Part shown: positions 55,374 to 64,000 of the stretch, one piece after another
Numbering within the stretch: the first letter of the stretch is position 1
Layout: each line of letters starts with the position of its first letter
Assembly (NCBI GenBank): GCA_946480445.1
Contig: CAMLJN010000005.1
Location: forward strand, 124,001-188,000
Length of the DNA stretch: 64,000 nt
DNA from: an uncultured Buttiauxella sp.
Lineage (GTDB): Bacteria; Pseudomonadota; Gammaproteobacteria; Enterobacterales; Enterobacteriaceae
Reading direction: 5' to 3'
Translations under genes and position numbers: made by a program
Notes under the pieces: model-generated
What the model was told of the DNA's origin: nothing
Seen by the model: the letters and a program-made list of their open reading frames with translations, nothing else
Database searches by the model: none

Positions 55374-55387
55374 TGGTAACGTTAACA
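55374..55387. promoter_or_regulatory. CscR operator, permease-proximal
   Basis: TGGTAACGTTAACA is a near-palindrome close to GTTAACGTTAAC and has the central CG typical of LacI/GalR operators. It lies 33 bases before the permease start. Confidence 0.7.
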
Positions 55388-55438
55388 AAAGATTGCCATC
55401 ACGCCGTTTTGCTGGCATTTATGATGTTAATCACAAAA

Positions 55439-55450
55439 GTTAACGTTAAC
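55439..55450. promoter_or_regulatory. CscR operator, perfect palindrome
   Basis: GTTAACGTTAAC is a perfect 12-bp palindrome, 65 bases from the first site (about six helical turns), so a repressor tetramer could bind both. It lies in the cscB-cscR divergent region. Confidence 0.75.
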
Positions 55451-55586
55451 ATAACAAAAGTGAGATCAGGATCAACCCGGGGAGTGAAAGGTTTGCGACA
55501 CGCCCGAAAAAGAATAGCGTATGATCCTTTCACATCAGCAACTTAGTAATAAAGCTTTCGCAACGCGGTAATGATGGAGTAAGACA

Positions 55587-56582
55587 ATGGCCTCCCTGAA
55601 AGATGTGGCAAAATTGGCAAACGTATCGCTGATGACCGTTTCCCGCGCGCTCAACAGCCCGGAGCGGCTAAAGCCTGAAACCCTGGCCCGCGTACAAGAA
55701 GCCATCAGGCAGACGAACTATGTGCCGGATCTGTCAGCAAAGAAGGTCCGCGGAGCTCATGCCTCCCCCTGCACCATCGGCGTTCTTGCGCTGGATACGG
55801 TGACCACCCCCTTCTCGGTGGAGATCACCCTATCCATCGAAGAAACCGCCCGCGCCCACGGCTGGAACAGTTTTGTGGTCAACATGTTTTCCGATGACAG
55901 CCCGGAAACCATGGTCGATCTTCTGCTCTCTCACCGTCCGGACGGCATTATCTATACCACCATGGGTCTGCGACAGGTTCCGCTGCCCGCCAGGCTGCTG
56001 ACACTGCCCTGCGTGCTGGCGAACTGTGAAAGCCTGCACGATCCGGTGGCAAGCTATATCCCGGACGATGAACAGGGTCAGTACACCGCGGTAAAGGCGC
56101 TGCTGGCAGCAGGCTATCGTCGTCCCCTCTGTCTGCACTTACCTGCGAAACATTTGGCCACTATCCGCCGCCGTCAGGGGCTGGAACGCGCGTGCCGTGA
56201 AGTCGGCGTCGATCCAGACCAGCTCGACCACGCGTATATGGCGTTCGGCGATGAGCACTATCGCGATATCCCCGACCTGCTGCTGGCGCATATTCAACGC
56301 GGCAGGCAGCGCTACGACTCGGTGATCTGCGGTAACGATCGCATCGCGTTTATGGTGTATCAGACGCTGCTTGCGCAGGGACTACGCATCCCGCAGGACA
56401 TGGCAGTGCTGGGCTACGACAATATGGTGGGTATTGGCGATCTGTTCATCCCGCCGCTGTCGACGGTACAGCTACCGCATTATGAAATTGGCCGCCTGAG
56501 TGCGCTGCACATCATTAATCAGCAAACACATTGCGATACCGTTCGCGTGGAAAGCCCGCTGCTGCTGCGCGAGTCGCTGTAA
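55587..56582 (+). CDS. cscR: Sucrose operon repressor (LacI family)
   Basis: 331 residues. LacI helix-turn-helix at the N-terminus (ASLKDVAKLANVSLMTVSRALN) followed by a hinge and a periplasmic-binding-protein-like sensor domain (VICGNDRIAFMVYQTLLAQG). Divergent from the permease-invertase-porin-kinase genes and probably their repressor, acting on the two GTTAACGTTAAC-type sites. Confidence 0.92.
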   Translation: MASLKDVAKLANVSLMTVSRALNSPERLKPETLARVQEAIRQTNYVPDLSAKKVRGAHASPCTIGVLALDTVTTPFSVEITLSIEETARAHGWNSFVVNMFSDDSPETMVDLLLSHRPDGIIYTTMGLRQVPLPARLLTLPCVLANCESLHDPVASYIPDDEQGQYTAVKALLAAGYRRPLCLHLPAKHLATIRRRQGLERACREVGVDPDQLDHAYMAFGDEHYRDIPDLLLAHIQRGRQRYDSVICGNDRIAFMVYQTLLAQGLRIPQDMAVLGYDNMVGIGDLFIPPLSTVQLPHYEIGRLSALHIINQQTHCDTVRVESPLLLRESL

Positions 56583-56946
56583 GATGCACCGCTGAGCAGT
56601 AAGGAATAGATCGGCTCAAACCGCGGCCAGAGCCACGGCGCTGCACAGGGGAAACAGCTACAACAGCAGCCAGGGATAGATGGCTCGCGTTGAGGGGACC
56701 AGCGCCTCATCCAGTAACGGGCGGCTAAAACCTGGCGGAAAACGCTCATATCCCCATATTAAGATAAAAAATGTTTCGTCATTTTGAGTTTCTCTCTGTG
56801 ACGCATTTGTGGAATATCAGGATTGAGGGGGAAATGTCCTGCGCAACCTACGTGTGGGATAAAATAACGGCCAGGAAACAAGGAGGAAAGAATAAATTAA
56901 GGTATAGCTTAAGCCTGGGCTCCCCAAGCTTATAAACAATAAAAAA
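56583..56946. other. cscR-pepT intergenic region
   Basis: About 360 bases. The first half is GC-rich and a minus-strand frame there shows scattered aromatic and Pro residues without homology; it may be the decayed end of a lost gene. The second half is AT-rich. No gene is called. Confidence 0.4.
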
Positions 56947-56972
56947 GGGCACCGGCTAAAGCCTGCGCCCAG
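56947..56972 (-). terminator. pepT terminator
   Basis: On the minus strand GGGCGCAGGC-TTTA-GCCGGTGCCC followed by TTTTTTAT, just beyond the pepT stop. The stem has a small internal mismatch. Confidence 0.75.
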
Positions 56973-56980
56973 TGAAACAC

Positions 56981-58207
56981 TTAGCCCCGCTTAGCCGTCA
57001 GCTCCGCAATGCGCACAATCACCGCTACCGCTTTCTCCATACCTTCCAGGGTCACAAATTCGTGTTTGCCATGGTAGTTATAGCCGCCGGTAAACAGGTT
57101 CGGGCACGGCAGACCTTTGAAGGAGAGCTGTGCGCCATCGGTGCCGCCGCGGATGGGTTTGATGATCGGCGTAATATTGCAGTCCAGCATGGCCTGGCGG
57201 GCGACATCCACGATATGCGGATGCTCAGCCACCTTCTCGCGCATATTGTAGTAGCTGTCTTCAATAATCAGCTCTATATAGCAGTCCGGGTGCAGGCCCT
57301 TGCCGACTTTTTTGGCTATCTCCATCATTTTGCGTTTGCGCGCTTCAAACTGCTCGCGGTCAAAGTCGCGGATGATGTAGTGCATCTCGGCTTTGTCTAC
57401 CGTGCCTTTGATCCCTTGCAGATGATAGAAACCTTCATAGCCGTCAGTGCACTCCGGGCTTTCGTCAGCCGGGACTTCCGCATGAATGCGCGCGGCCAGC
57501 GACAGGGCGTTAACCATCACGCCTTTCGCCGAGCCTGGGTGCACATTGTTGCCGACGATCTTGATTGTCACCGAGGCGGCGTTGAAGTTTTCACATTCCA
57601 GCTCACCGACGCCGCCGCCGTCCACCGTATAGGCCCAGCGCGCATCGAAGGCGTCCACGTCGAAGAACTTCGCGCCCTTGCCCACCTCTTCATCCGGCGT
57701 AAAGGCCACGCGAATATCGCCGTGGGGAATTCTCTTTTCTTTCAGCACCGCCAGCGCCGTCATGATTTCGGCCACGCCCGCTTTATCGTCCGCGCCCAGC
57801 AAGGTTTTGCCGTCGGTGGTGATCAGCGTCTGGCCCAGCAGCTGGTGCAGCACGGGGAACATCACCGGGGAGAGCACCTCATCACCAATGCCCAGGGCGA
57901 TATCGCCGCCGCGATAGTTCTCGACGATCTGCGGATTAACGTTTTTGCCGGTCAGGTCCGGGGCGGTATCAACATGAGCGATAAAGCCAATCGCCGGTAC
58001 CGCTTTGATGATATTGGACTCCAGCGTCCCCATCACCGTCCCGTGGTCGCTCAGGGTGACGTTCACCAGCCCCAGCTCAGTCATCTGGTCTTTCAGCAGC
58101 CGCAACAGCCGCCATTGCCCCTCGGTGCTCGGCACCTGTTTAACACCGGGCTTTGACTGCGTGTCCAGAGAGACATAGTGCAGGAAACGTTCAAGTAATT
58201 TATCCAT
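56981..58207 (-). CDS. pepT: Peptidase T (tripeptidase)
   Basis: M20-family di-zinc aminotripeptidase, 408 residues, full length. Metal-site motifs: IAHVDTAPD (His, Asp), [10 protein letters not shown] (bridging Asp) and [10 protein letters not shown] (catalytic Glu). It releases N-terminal residues from tripeptides in the cytoplasm. Divergent from potABCD as in E. coli. Confidence 0.97.
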   Translation of the reverse strand: MDKLLERFLHYVSLDTQSKPGVKQVPSTEGQWRLLRLLKDQMTELGLVNVTLSDHGTVMGTLESNIIKAVPAIGFIAHVDTAPDLTGKNVNPQIVENYRGGDIALGIGDEVLSPVMFPVLHQLLGQTLITTDGKTLLGADDKAGVAEIMTALAVLKEKRIPHGDIRVAFTPDEEVGKGAKFFDVDAFDARWAYTVDGGGVGELECENFNAASVTIKIVGNNVHPGSAKGVMVNALSLAARIHAEVPADESPECTDGYEGFYHLQGIKGTVDKAEMHYIIRDFDREQFEARKRKMMEIAKKVGKGLHPDCYIELIIEDSYYNMREKVAEHPHIVDVARQAMLDCNITPIIKPIRGGTDGAQLSFKGLPCPNLFTGGYNYHGKHEFVTLEGMEKAVAVIVRIAELTAKRG

Positions 58208-58534
58208 TAAGCCACCCTCATTTTTTGTGACGTTATTATCATTAAGCCGTCACGGCGAAATATTGCGTCAGGTCACTTTTAGCCCGCTACACACGAAAAT
58301 AGTCATAATGTAGCCTGAAGCCGTCGTCTGGCGACATCATTGGGTGAAGTGCTGCATTTTTTAGTCGAACCCCGTCCTTTTAAGTTAAACATAGTGGAAA
58401 TACAGGCTCATAAAGGCAACAAGGATTGGCGATTTTGGGACTTTGCCGTAGAATGCCAGCCCTTATTGAATGTGCCAGACCTCAAGGTGGTTACTCACAA
58501 ACCCCGCATCGCGGCGTTATCCGATGCGTTATTT
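58208..58534 (+). other. pepT-potA intergenic region / potA leader
   Basis: About 330 bases. The potA reading frame stays open upstream to 58340, but this part (…[20 protein letters not shown]…) has no PotA homology. It probably holds the divergent promoters; no distinct site was identified. Confidence 0.4.
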
Positions 58535-59671
58535 ATGGGACAGCGTAAAAAATTGAAAACACAGCTTCGTTCGCTCTCTCCGCTGGTTAATCTTGCGGGA
58601 GTAGGTAAGAGCTTTGATGGTAAAACCGTTATTTCTGATTTCTCACTCACCATCAATAATGGTGAATTCCTGACTTTGCTCGGCCCTTCTGGCTGCGGCA
58701 AAACCACGGTGCTGCGGCTGATTGCCGGGCTGGAAAATGTCGATACGGGCGTGATTTCGCTCGATGGCGAGGACATCACGCAGGTCCCGGCGGAACATCG
58801 CCACGTCAACACCGTGTTCCAGAGCTACGCCCTGTTTCCTCATATGACGGTTTTTGAAAACGTCGCCTTTGGCCTGAGGATGCAAAAAACGCCTGCCGCC
58901 GAAATCCCTCCCCGGGTGACGGAAGCGTTAAAAATGGTGCAGCTTGCAGAGTTTGCCCAGCGTAAACCACACCAGCTTTCCGGCGGTCAGCAACAGCGCG
59001 TTGCCATTGCCCGGGCCGTCGTCAATAAACCCCGCCTGCTGCTGCTCGATGAGTCTCTCTCCGCGCTGGATTACAAGCTGCGTAAGCAGATGCAGAACGA
59101 GTTAAAAGCGCTGCAGCGCAAACTCGGCATTACCTTTGTCTTCGTCACTCACGATCAGGAAGAGGCGCTGACCATGTCAGACCGTATCGTGGTGATGCGC
59201 GAAGGTCGTATCGAGCAGGATGGCACGCCGCGTGAAATTTACGAAGAGCCAAAAAACCTCTTCGTGGCGAGCTTTATTGGCGAAATCAATATCTTCGAAG
59301 CCACCGTGATTGAACGGACGGATAACCACCGCGTGCGCGCAAACGTGGAAGGCCGCGAATGCCATATCTACGTCACCTTCCCCGTCACCCCAGGCCAGAA
59401 GCTGAAAGTTCTGTTGCGCCCGGAAGATCTCCGCGTGGAAGAGATCTATGAGGCGACCGAGGCCGACGGTTTAATTGGCTATGTGCGTGAACGCAACTAC
59501 AAGGGCATGACGCTGGAATCCAGCGTTGAACTTGAAAACGGCAAAATGGTGATGGTCAGCGAGTTCTTTAACGAAGACGATCCGGACTTCGACCACTCGC
59601 TGGATCAAAAAATGGCCGTTACCTGGGTTGAAAGCTGGGAGGTTGTACTCGCCGATGAAGAGCTCGCGTAA
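58535..59671 (+). CDS. potA: Spermidine/putrescine ABC transporter ATPase
   Basis: 378 residues. Walker [10 protein letters not shown], signature LSGGQQQR, Walker [12 protein letters not shown] and the H-loop VTHDQ are present; the C-terminal regulatory domain is complete. It powers polyamine uptake through PotBC. The ATG at 58535 ([10 protein letters not shown]) aligns with E. coli PotA; longer ORF starts are rejected. It overlaps potB by 17 bases. Confidence 0.97.
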   Translation: MGQRKKLKTQLRSLSPLVNLAGVGKSFDGKTVISDFSLTINNGEFLTLLGPSGCGKTTVLRLIAGLENVDTGVISLDGEDITQVPAEHRHVNTVFQSYALFPHMTVFENVAFGLRMQKTPAAEIPPRVTEALKMVQLAEFAQRKPHQLSGGQQQRVAIARAVVNKPRLLLLDESLSALDYKLRKQMQNELKALQRKLGITFVFVTHDQEEALTMSDRIVVMREGRIEQDGTPREIYEEPKNLFVASFIGEINIFEATVIERTDNHRVRANVEGRECHIYVTFPVTPGQKLKVLLRPEDLRVEEIYEATEADGLIGYVRERNYKGMTLESSVELENGKMVMVSEFFNEDDPDFDHSLDQKMAVTWVESWEVVLADEELA

Positions 59672-60512
59672 ATTCCAGAATGTGGTGATCGCCACCATCG
59701 TGGGCTGGCTGGTGCTGTTTGTCTTCCTGCCCAACCTAATGATTATCGGCACCAGTTTCCTGACGCGTGATGATGCCAGCTTTGTCAGCATGGTTTTCAC
59801 GCTGGATAACTATGTTCGCCTGGCCGATCCGCTGTATGCGCAGGTGCTGTTGCACTCGCTTAATATGGCGCTGATTGCCACCCTCGCCTGCCTGCTGCTC
59901 GGCTATCCTTTTGCCTGGTTCCTGGCTCGGCTCCCGGCGCGCGTACGTCCGCTGCTGCTCTTCCTGCTGATTGTGCCTTTCTGGACAAACTCGCTGATTC
60001 GTATCTACGGGCTGAAAATCTTCCTTAGCACCAAAGGCTACCTCAACGCGTTTTTGCTCTGGCTTGGCGTGATCGATACCCCCTTGCGGATTATGTATAC
60101 CGAGAGCGCGGTGATCCTTGGCCTCGTCTATATCCTGCTGCCGTTTATGGTGATGCCGCTATACTCCAGCATTGAGAAGCTCGATAAGCCGCTGCTGGAG
60201 GCTGCTCGCGATCTGGGTGCCAGCAAATTGCAAACCTTCGTGCGTATTATCCTGCCGCTGACCATGCCGGGCATTATCGCCGGCTGTCTGCTGGTAATGC
60301 TGCCTGCAATGGGGCTGTTTTACGTCTCCGATTTAATGGGCGGCGCGAAAAACCTGCTTATCGGCAATGTCATCAAAAGTCAGTTCCTGAATATCCGCGA
60401 CTGGCCGTTCGGCTCGGCCACCAGCATTACGCTGACGCTGGTAATGGGCTTTATGCTGCTGATTTACTGGCGCGCGGCGCGCATGTTGAATAAGAAAGTG
60501 GAGTTAGAATGA
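59655..60512 (+). CDS. potB: Spermidine/putrescine permease PotB
   Basis: 285-residue inner-membrane permease with six helices and the ABC-permease EAA motif ([27 protein letters not shown]). The ATG at 59655 ([18 protein letters not shown]) lies within potA and matches the newer E. coli annotation. It overlaps potC by 4 bases. Confidence 0.95.
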   Translation: MKSSRKFQNVVIATIVGWLVLFVFLPNLMIIGTSFLTRDDASFVSMVFTLDNYVRLADPLYAQVLLHSLNMALIATLACLLLGYPFAWFLARLPARVRPLLLFLLIVPFWTNSLIRIYGLKIFLSTKGYLNAFLLWLGVIDTPLRIMYTESAVILGLVYILLPFMVMPLYSSIEKLDKPLLEAARDLGASKLQTFVRIILPLTMPGIIAGCLLVMLPAMGLFYVSDLMGGAKNLLIGNVIKSQFLNIRDWPFGSATSITLTLVMGFMLLIYWRAARMLNKKVELE

Positions 60513-61300
60513 TGGGTCGCCTGTTCCGCGGCGGCTATATGACCGCCATTTATGCGTATCTCTACATCCCGATCATCATCTTGATCGTCAACTCGTTTAA
60601 CAGTTCACGCTTCGGGATTAACTGGCAGGGCTTTACCACCAGGTGGTATAGCCTGCTGATGAATAACGACAGCCTGTTGCAGGCGGCGCAGCACTCCCTG
60701 ACGATGGCCGTGTTTTCCGCCACCTTTGCCACGCTGATTGGCTCGCTCACGGCGGTGGCGCTTTACCGCTATCGCTTCCGCGGTAAGCCTTTCGTCAGCG
60801 GTATGCTGTTTGTAGTGATGATGTCGCCGGATATCGTGATGGCGATATCTCTGCTGGTGCTCTTTATGCTGCTCGGCATCTCGCTTGGCTTCTGGTCGCT
60901 GCTTTTTTCGCATATCACCTTCTGCCTGCCGTTTGTGGTGGTAACGGTCTACTCGCGTCTGAAAGGGTTCGACGTACGCATGCTGGAAGCGGCGAAAGAC
61001 CTGGGCGCCAGTGAAATGACCATCCTGCGCAAAATTCTCCTGCCGCTGGCGATGCCCGCCGTCGCCGCAGGCTGGCTACTGAGCTTTACCCTGTCGATGG
61101 ACGATGTGGTTGTCTCCTCCTTTGTGACCGGGCCTGGCTATGAGATTTTACCGTTGAAGATCTATTCGATGGTGAAAGTCGGCGTCTCGCCCGAGGTGAA
61201 CGCGCTGGCAACCATTCTTTTAGTACTCTCGCTGGGCCTGGTTCTGGCCTCCCAGCTGATCCTTCGTGATAAAACTAAGACTCAGGGGACGTTTAAATGA
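60509..61300 (+). CDS. potC: Spermidine/putrescine permease PotC
   Basis: 263 residues, six helices and the EAA motif LEAAKDLGASEMTILRKILLPLAMPAV. Partner of PotB in the membrane. Starts ATGATGG in the potB stop; overlaps potD by 4 bases (ATGA). Confidence 0.96.
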   Translation: MMGRLFRGGYMTAIYAYLYIPIIILIVNSFNSSRFGINWQGFTTRWYSLLMNNDSLLQAAQHSLTMAVFSATFATLIGSLTAVALYRYRFRGKPFVSGMLFVVMMSPDIVMAISLLVLFMLLGISLGFWSLLFSHITFCLPFVVVTVYSRLKGFDVRMLEAAKDLGASEMTILRKILLPLAMPAVAAGWLLSFTLSMDDVVVSSFVTGPGYEILPLKIYSMVKVGVSPEVNALATILLVLSLGLVLASQLILRDKTKTQGTFK

Positions 61301-62343
61301 AAAAATGGTCACGCCACCTGCTTGCTGCGGGTGCACTGGCGCTGGGAATGAACGCTGCGCACGCCGATGACGGCAAAACGCTCTACTTCTACAACTGGAC
61401 CGAGTACGTGCCTCCTGGCCTGCTCGAACAGTTCACCAAAGAGACGGGCATCAAGGTTATCTATTCGACCTACGAGTCGAATGAAACCATGTACGCCAAG
61501 CTTAAGACTTACAAAGACGGCGCCTATGATTTAGTTGTGCCGTCCACCTACTTTGTAGCCAAAATGCGCAAAGAGGGCATGATCCAGAAGATCGACAAGA
61601 ACAAGCTGACCAATTTCAAAAATCTCGACCCCGAGATGCTGAACAAACCGTTCGACCCGAATAACGATTACTCCATTCCGTATATCTGGGGCGCCACCGC
61701 CATCGGCGTGAACGGCGACGAAATAGATCCGAAAACCGTCACCCGCTGGGCAGACCTGTGGAAGCCGGAATACAAGCAGAGCCTGCTGCTGACCGACGAC
61801 GCCCGCGAGGTCTTCCAGATGGCGTTGCGCAAGCTTGGCCTGTCCGGTAACACCACCGATCCGAAAGAGATTGAAGCGGCTTATCACGAGCTGCAAAAAC
61901 TCATGCCAAACGTTGCGGCCTTCAACTCGGACAACCCGGCGAACCCGTATATGGAAGGGGAAGTCAATCTTGGGATGGTGTGGAACGGTTCTGCGTATGT
62001 CGCGCGTCAGGCCGGTACGCCGCTGGACATCGTCTGGCCGAAGGAAGGCGGAATTTTCTGGATGGATAACCTGTCTATTCCGGCGAATGCGAAAAACCTC
62101 GACGGGGCGCTGAAGCTGATCAACTTCCTGCTGCGTCCGGACGTGGCCAAACAGGTGGCAGAAACCATCGGCTACCCGACGCCCAATCTTGAGGCCCGTA
62201 AGCTGCTGCCAAAAGAAGTCGCAGGAGATAAGACGCTGTACCCGGACGAAGCGGTATTGAAAAACGGGGAATGGCAGAACGACGTGGGCGAAGCCAGCAC
62301 GCTGTATGAGTCCTACTATCAGAAATTGAAGGCGGGACGATAA
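61297..62343 (+). CDS. potD: Spermidine/putrescine-binding periplasmic protein PotD
   Basis: 348 residues. A signal peptide (MKKWSRHLLAAGALALGMNAAHA) precedes the mature start DDGKTLYFYNWTEYV. The polyamine-binding aromatic and acidic residues lie in NWTEYV, the WGATAIGVN strand and NSDNPANPYMEGE. It is the specificity component of the potABCD importer. Confidence 0.97.
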   Translation: MKKWSRHLLAAGALALGMNAAHADDGKTLYFYNWTEYVPPGLLEQFTKETGIKVIYSTYESNETMYAKLKTYKDGAYDLVVPSTYFVAKMRKEGMIQKIDKNKLTNFKNLDPEMLNKPFDPNNDYSIPYIWGATAIGVNGDEIDPKTVTRWADLWKPEYKQSLLLTDDAREVFQMALRKLGLSGNTTDPKEIEAAYHELQKLMPNVAAFNSDNPANPYMEGEVNLGMVWNGSAYVARQAGTPLDIVWPKEGGIFWMDNLSIPANAKNLDGALKLINFLLRPDVAKQVAETIGYPTPNLEARKLLPKEVAGDKTLYPDEAVLKNGEWQNDVGEASTLYESYYQKLKAGR

Positions 62344-62356
62344 ATTATCCTCCCAT

Positions 62357-62385
62357 CGGCCCTCTCCTCCCTGGGATGAGGGCCG
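62357..62385. terminator. Hairpin between convergent potD and cobB
   Basis: CGGCCCTC / GAGGGCCG stem with a 13-base loop between the convergent stops; no T-tract on the plus strand. Confidence 0.5.
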
Positions 62386-62399
62386 TCGTGAGGAGATTG

Positions 62400-63227
62400 T
62401 TACTCACAAAGCCCTTTCAGCAACCTTTCCACATACTCGGGAACGACTTTGCTCGCCAGCCCGTAATGCTTCTCTTCGAACTCACTGCCAACCTGGCTTG
62501 GCTCAAGGTTCAGCTCAACCGTATGCGCGCCCTGGAGCTTAGCTTCGTGCACGAAGCCTGCCGCCGGGTAAACATGGCCGGAGGTACCGATGGCGATAAA
62601 GTAATCCGCCGTGGCCAGCGCCTGATAAATATCGTCCATGCCCAGCGGCATTTCACCGAACCAGACGATGTGCGGGCGAAGCGGGGCGGAAAGCTGGCAG
62701 CAGTGACAGCGATCCTCCGGGGTGACATACTCTTTCCACTCCAGCACCTGGCCGCTGGCCGCACAGCGCACCTTGAGCAACTCGCCGTGCATATGAATGA
62801 TATTTTTATTACCCGCCCGTTCGTGCAGGTTGTCGATATTCTGCGTGATCAGCACGAAGTGGTCGCCCAGCTCTTCCTCAAGCCGCGCCAGCGCACGGTG
62901 AGCCGCGTTAGGCTGAATTTCTGCCTGCTGGAGCTGTCGACGGCGGGCGTTATAAAACGTCTGCACCAGCTCCGGGTCACGGGCAAAACCTTCCGGCGTG
63001 GCGACGTCTTCCACGCGGTGCTCTTCCCACAGTCCGTCCGTAGCACGAAAGGTGCGGATCCCCGATTCCGCGGAGATCCCGGCGCCGGTTAACACCACTA
63101 CTCTGGTTTTTTCCATCGCTTCGGGTCCTGATATGTCTCTGAAAAATGCCCGCTGACGCAGACGCTGACGCAGCAGACGCTTGTTTTTCCGGAACCGGCT
63201 AAGCCGGTGTTGGCGACGCGATAGCAT
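62400..63227 (-). CDS. cobB: NAD-dependent protein deacylase (sirtuin) CobB
   Basis: 275 residues for the long form with the basic N-terminal extension ([17 protein letters not shown]); a second in-frame ATG (M38, near 63116) would give the short form, as described for E. coli and Salmonella. Sirtuin motifs: [14 protein letters not shown] (NAD), [22 protein letters not shown] (catalytic His and first zinc Cys) and CHCC for the zinc site. It removes acetyl and succinyl groups, for example from Acs. It starts 3 bases after the nagK stop. Confidence 0.96.
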   Translation of the reverse strand: MLSRRQHRLSRFRKNKRLLRQRLRQRAFFRDISGPEAMEKTRVVVLTGAGISAESGIRTFRATDGLWEEHRVEDVATPEGFARDPELVQTFYNARRRQLQQAEIQPNAAHRALARLEEELGDHFVLITQNIDNLHERAGNKNIIHMHGELLKVRCAASGQVLEWKEYVTPEDRCHCCQLSAPLRPHIVWFGEMPLGMDDIYQALATADYFIAIGTSGHVYPAAGFVHEAKLQGAHTVELNLEPSQVGSEFEEKHYGLASKVVPEYVERLLKGLCE

Positions 63228-63230
63228 AAA

Positions 63231-64000
63231 TTACTCCGTGAGATGGAGGAAAGCCGCCCCGCGCATCCCCCCGGCATCGCCATGACGGGCGGGTTCAATG
63301 CGCGGCACTTTGGCAACCGGCAAAAGGTATTTTGGCAAACGCGCCGGCAGCTGCGTATAAATTTCCGAGAAGTTCGACAGCCCTCCGCCGATCACCACCA
63401 GATGCGGATCCACCCCCGTCAGCAGGTTGCCCAGGCAGACGGCTAGCAGCTCGAGGAAGCGATCGACATGCGCCACCGCTTTATCATCCCCGGTATAAAA
63501 ACGAGCAACAATTTCCTTTGGCTCCAGGGATTCAGCGTAGAAGTGCTGGTAGAGCCACGCAAACCCACGGCCGGAAAGGTAATTTTCCATGCAGCCGTGC
63601 TGGCCGCAGCCGCAGCCCGTTAACGGAATATCGCGGCCGAGCACTTCAAGCGCATCCACCGGCAGGCGCATATGGCCAAACTCACCGGTAATATAGTTAC
63701 GCCCGGCGATGGATTTACCGTTAACGATAATGCCACCGCCCACGCCGGTCCCCAGAATCAACCCCATCACCACCGGATAGCGACGGAAGTCATCATCCCA
63801 GGCCTCTGAGAGGGCAAAGCAGTTGGCGTCGTTATCAAGCCGCACCTCACGTTCAAGGAGTGCAGTAAGATCGGCCTGCAAAGGCTTGCCGTTGGCCGCC
63901 GGGACGTTCGCCGCATAAAGCGTGCCGTCGTCGGTCACCGGCATACCCGGAATGCCAATGCCCACCGTGCCTTTAATAGCAAAACGGCTATCTGCCTCTT
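63231..64000 (-). CDS. nagK: N-acetyl-D-glucosamine kinase NagK, 5' end outside the window
   Basis: ROK-family kinase. About 256 of the usual 303 residues are inside; the frame is open to the window edge (…[20 protein letters not shown]). It contains the catalytic DNDANCF, the ATP loop [11 protein letters not shown] and the ROK zinc motif [11 protein letters not shown]. It phosphorylates GlcNAc recovered from cell-wall turnover. Next to cobB as in E. coli, with which it probably shares a transcript. Confidence 0.96.
   Translation of the reverse strand, partial: EADSRFAIKGTVGIGIPGMPVTDDGTLYAANVPAANGKPLQADLTALLEREVRLDNDANCFALSEAWDDDFRRYPVVMGLILGTGVGGGIIVNGKSIAGRNYITGEFGHMRLPVDALEVLGRDIPLTGCGCGQHGCMENYLSGRGFAWLYQHFYAESLEPKEIVARFYTGDDKAVAHVDRFLELLAVCLGNLLTGVDPHLVVIGGGLSNFSEIYTQLPARLPKYLLPVAKVPRIEPARHGDAGGMRGAAFLHLTE

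Noticed and set aside
56519..56749. Minus-strand ORF overlapping the end of cscR
   Set aside because: Part of it is a shadow of cscR and the rest has no recognisable domain; treated as intergenic.
56972..58156. Long open frame antisense to pepT (394 codons)
   Set aside because: Shadow of pepT; the pepT frame has full family homology and this one has none.
58340..58534. N-terminal extension of potA
   Set aside because: The extra 65 codons have no similarity to PotA and the start at 58535 matches the family exactly.
62376..63092. 238-codon frame antisense to cobB
   Set aside because: Shadow of cobB in a GC-rich region.

Overview
The window is chromosomal DNA of a member of the Enterobacteriaceae. 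Gene content and order, near-identity to E. coli proteins and moderately high GC suggest the Enterobacter/Leclercia/Lelliottia side of the family; the exact genus cannot be fixed from sequence alone. Two blocks that are separate in E. coli are joined here. Roughly 1-24 kb matches the gapA/yea region (sppA, ansA, pncA, yeaC, msrB, gapA, yeaD, yeaE, mipA, yeaG, yeaH, yoaI, yeaL, nimR, nimT, yeaO). Roughly 31.7-64 kb matches the icd-purB-phoPQ-roxA-pepT-potABCD-cobB-nagK region in the same relative order. Between and inside these blocks sit accessory genes.

Region 1 (0-17.8 kb) is mostly core metabolism: asparaginase, nicotinamidase, GAPDH, methionine-R-sulfoxide reductase, a mutarotase, an aldo/keto reductase and the yeaGH kinase/VWA stress pair behind a clear sigma-54-type promoter. 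Added to it are a secreted GH18 chitinase, a Kbp-like BON-LysM protein and a chemoreceptor with a flagellar (sigma-28) promoter. mipA is broken by a single in-frame TGA.

Region 2 (17.8-31.7 kb) is a mosaic. It holds an AT-rich kinase-like protein resembling secreted effectors, a Bor/Iss-type lipoprotein, a YqaE/Pmp3 peptide, an Rpn C-terminal fragment, a cspA-type cold-shock gene with its long 5' leader, a LysR regulator with an in-frame internal deletion beside an MFS exporter, and an SOS cluster. The SOS cluster comprises an msgA/dinI-like gene with a 24-residue membrane peptide, tRNA-Thr, and umuDC with two matching LexA boxes; UmuC carries a Val in place of a catalytic Glu. An IraP-like gene, a hydrolase, a CPBP membrane protease and an AA10-type (LPMO-like) secreted protein follow.

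Region 3 (31.7-43.5 kb) is core: icd, rluE, nudJ, mnmA, hflD, purB (with its intragenic PurR operator), phoPQ (with a PhoP box) and roxA. It ends with a RluA-family synthase, a metallo-beta-lactamase-fold protein and two NTF2-like proteins.

Region 4 (43.7-56.6 kb) is a sugar-use and transport insert. It contains a CDF transporter, a beta-glucoside PTS operon (EIIBCA, 6-phospho-beta-glucosidase, LicT-type antiterminator) behind one RAT/terminator leader, an SDR lacking the usual catalytic Tyr, and a non-PTS sucrose regulon (fructokinase, ScrY-like porin, invertase, permease, divergent LacI-type repressor with operators).

Region 5 (57-64 kb) is core again: pepT, potABCD, cobB and the 3' part of nagK. 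No complete insertion sequence, prophage or CRISPR array was seen. The strongest oddities are inactivating-looking changes in otherwise recognisable genes (mipA, umuC, the LysR gene, the SDR) and the effector-like kinase.
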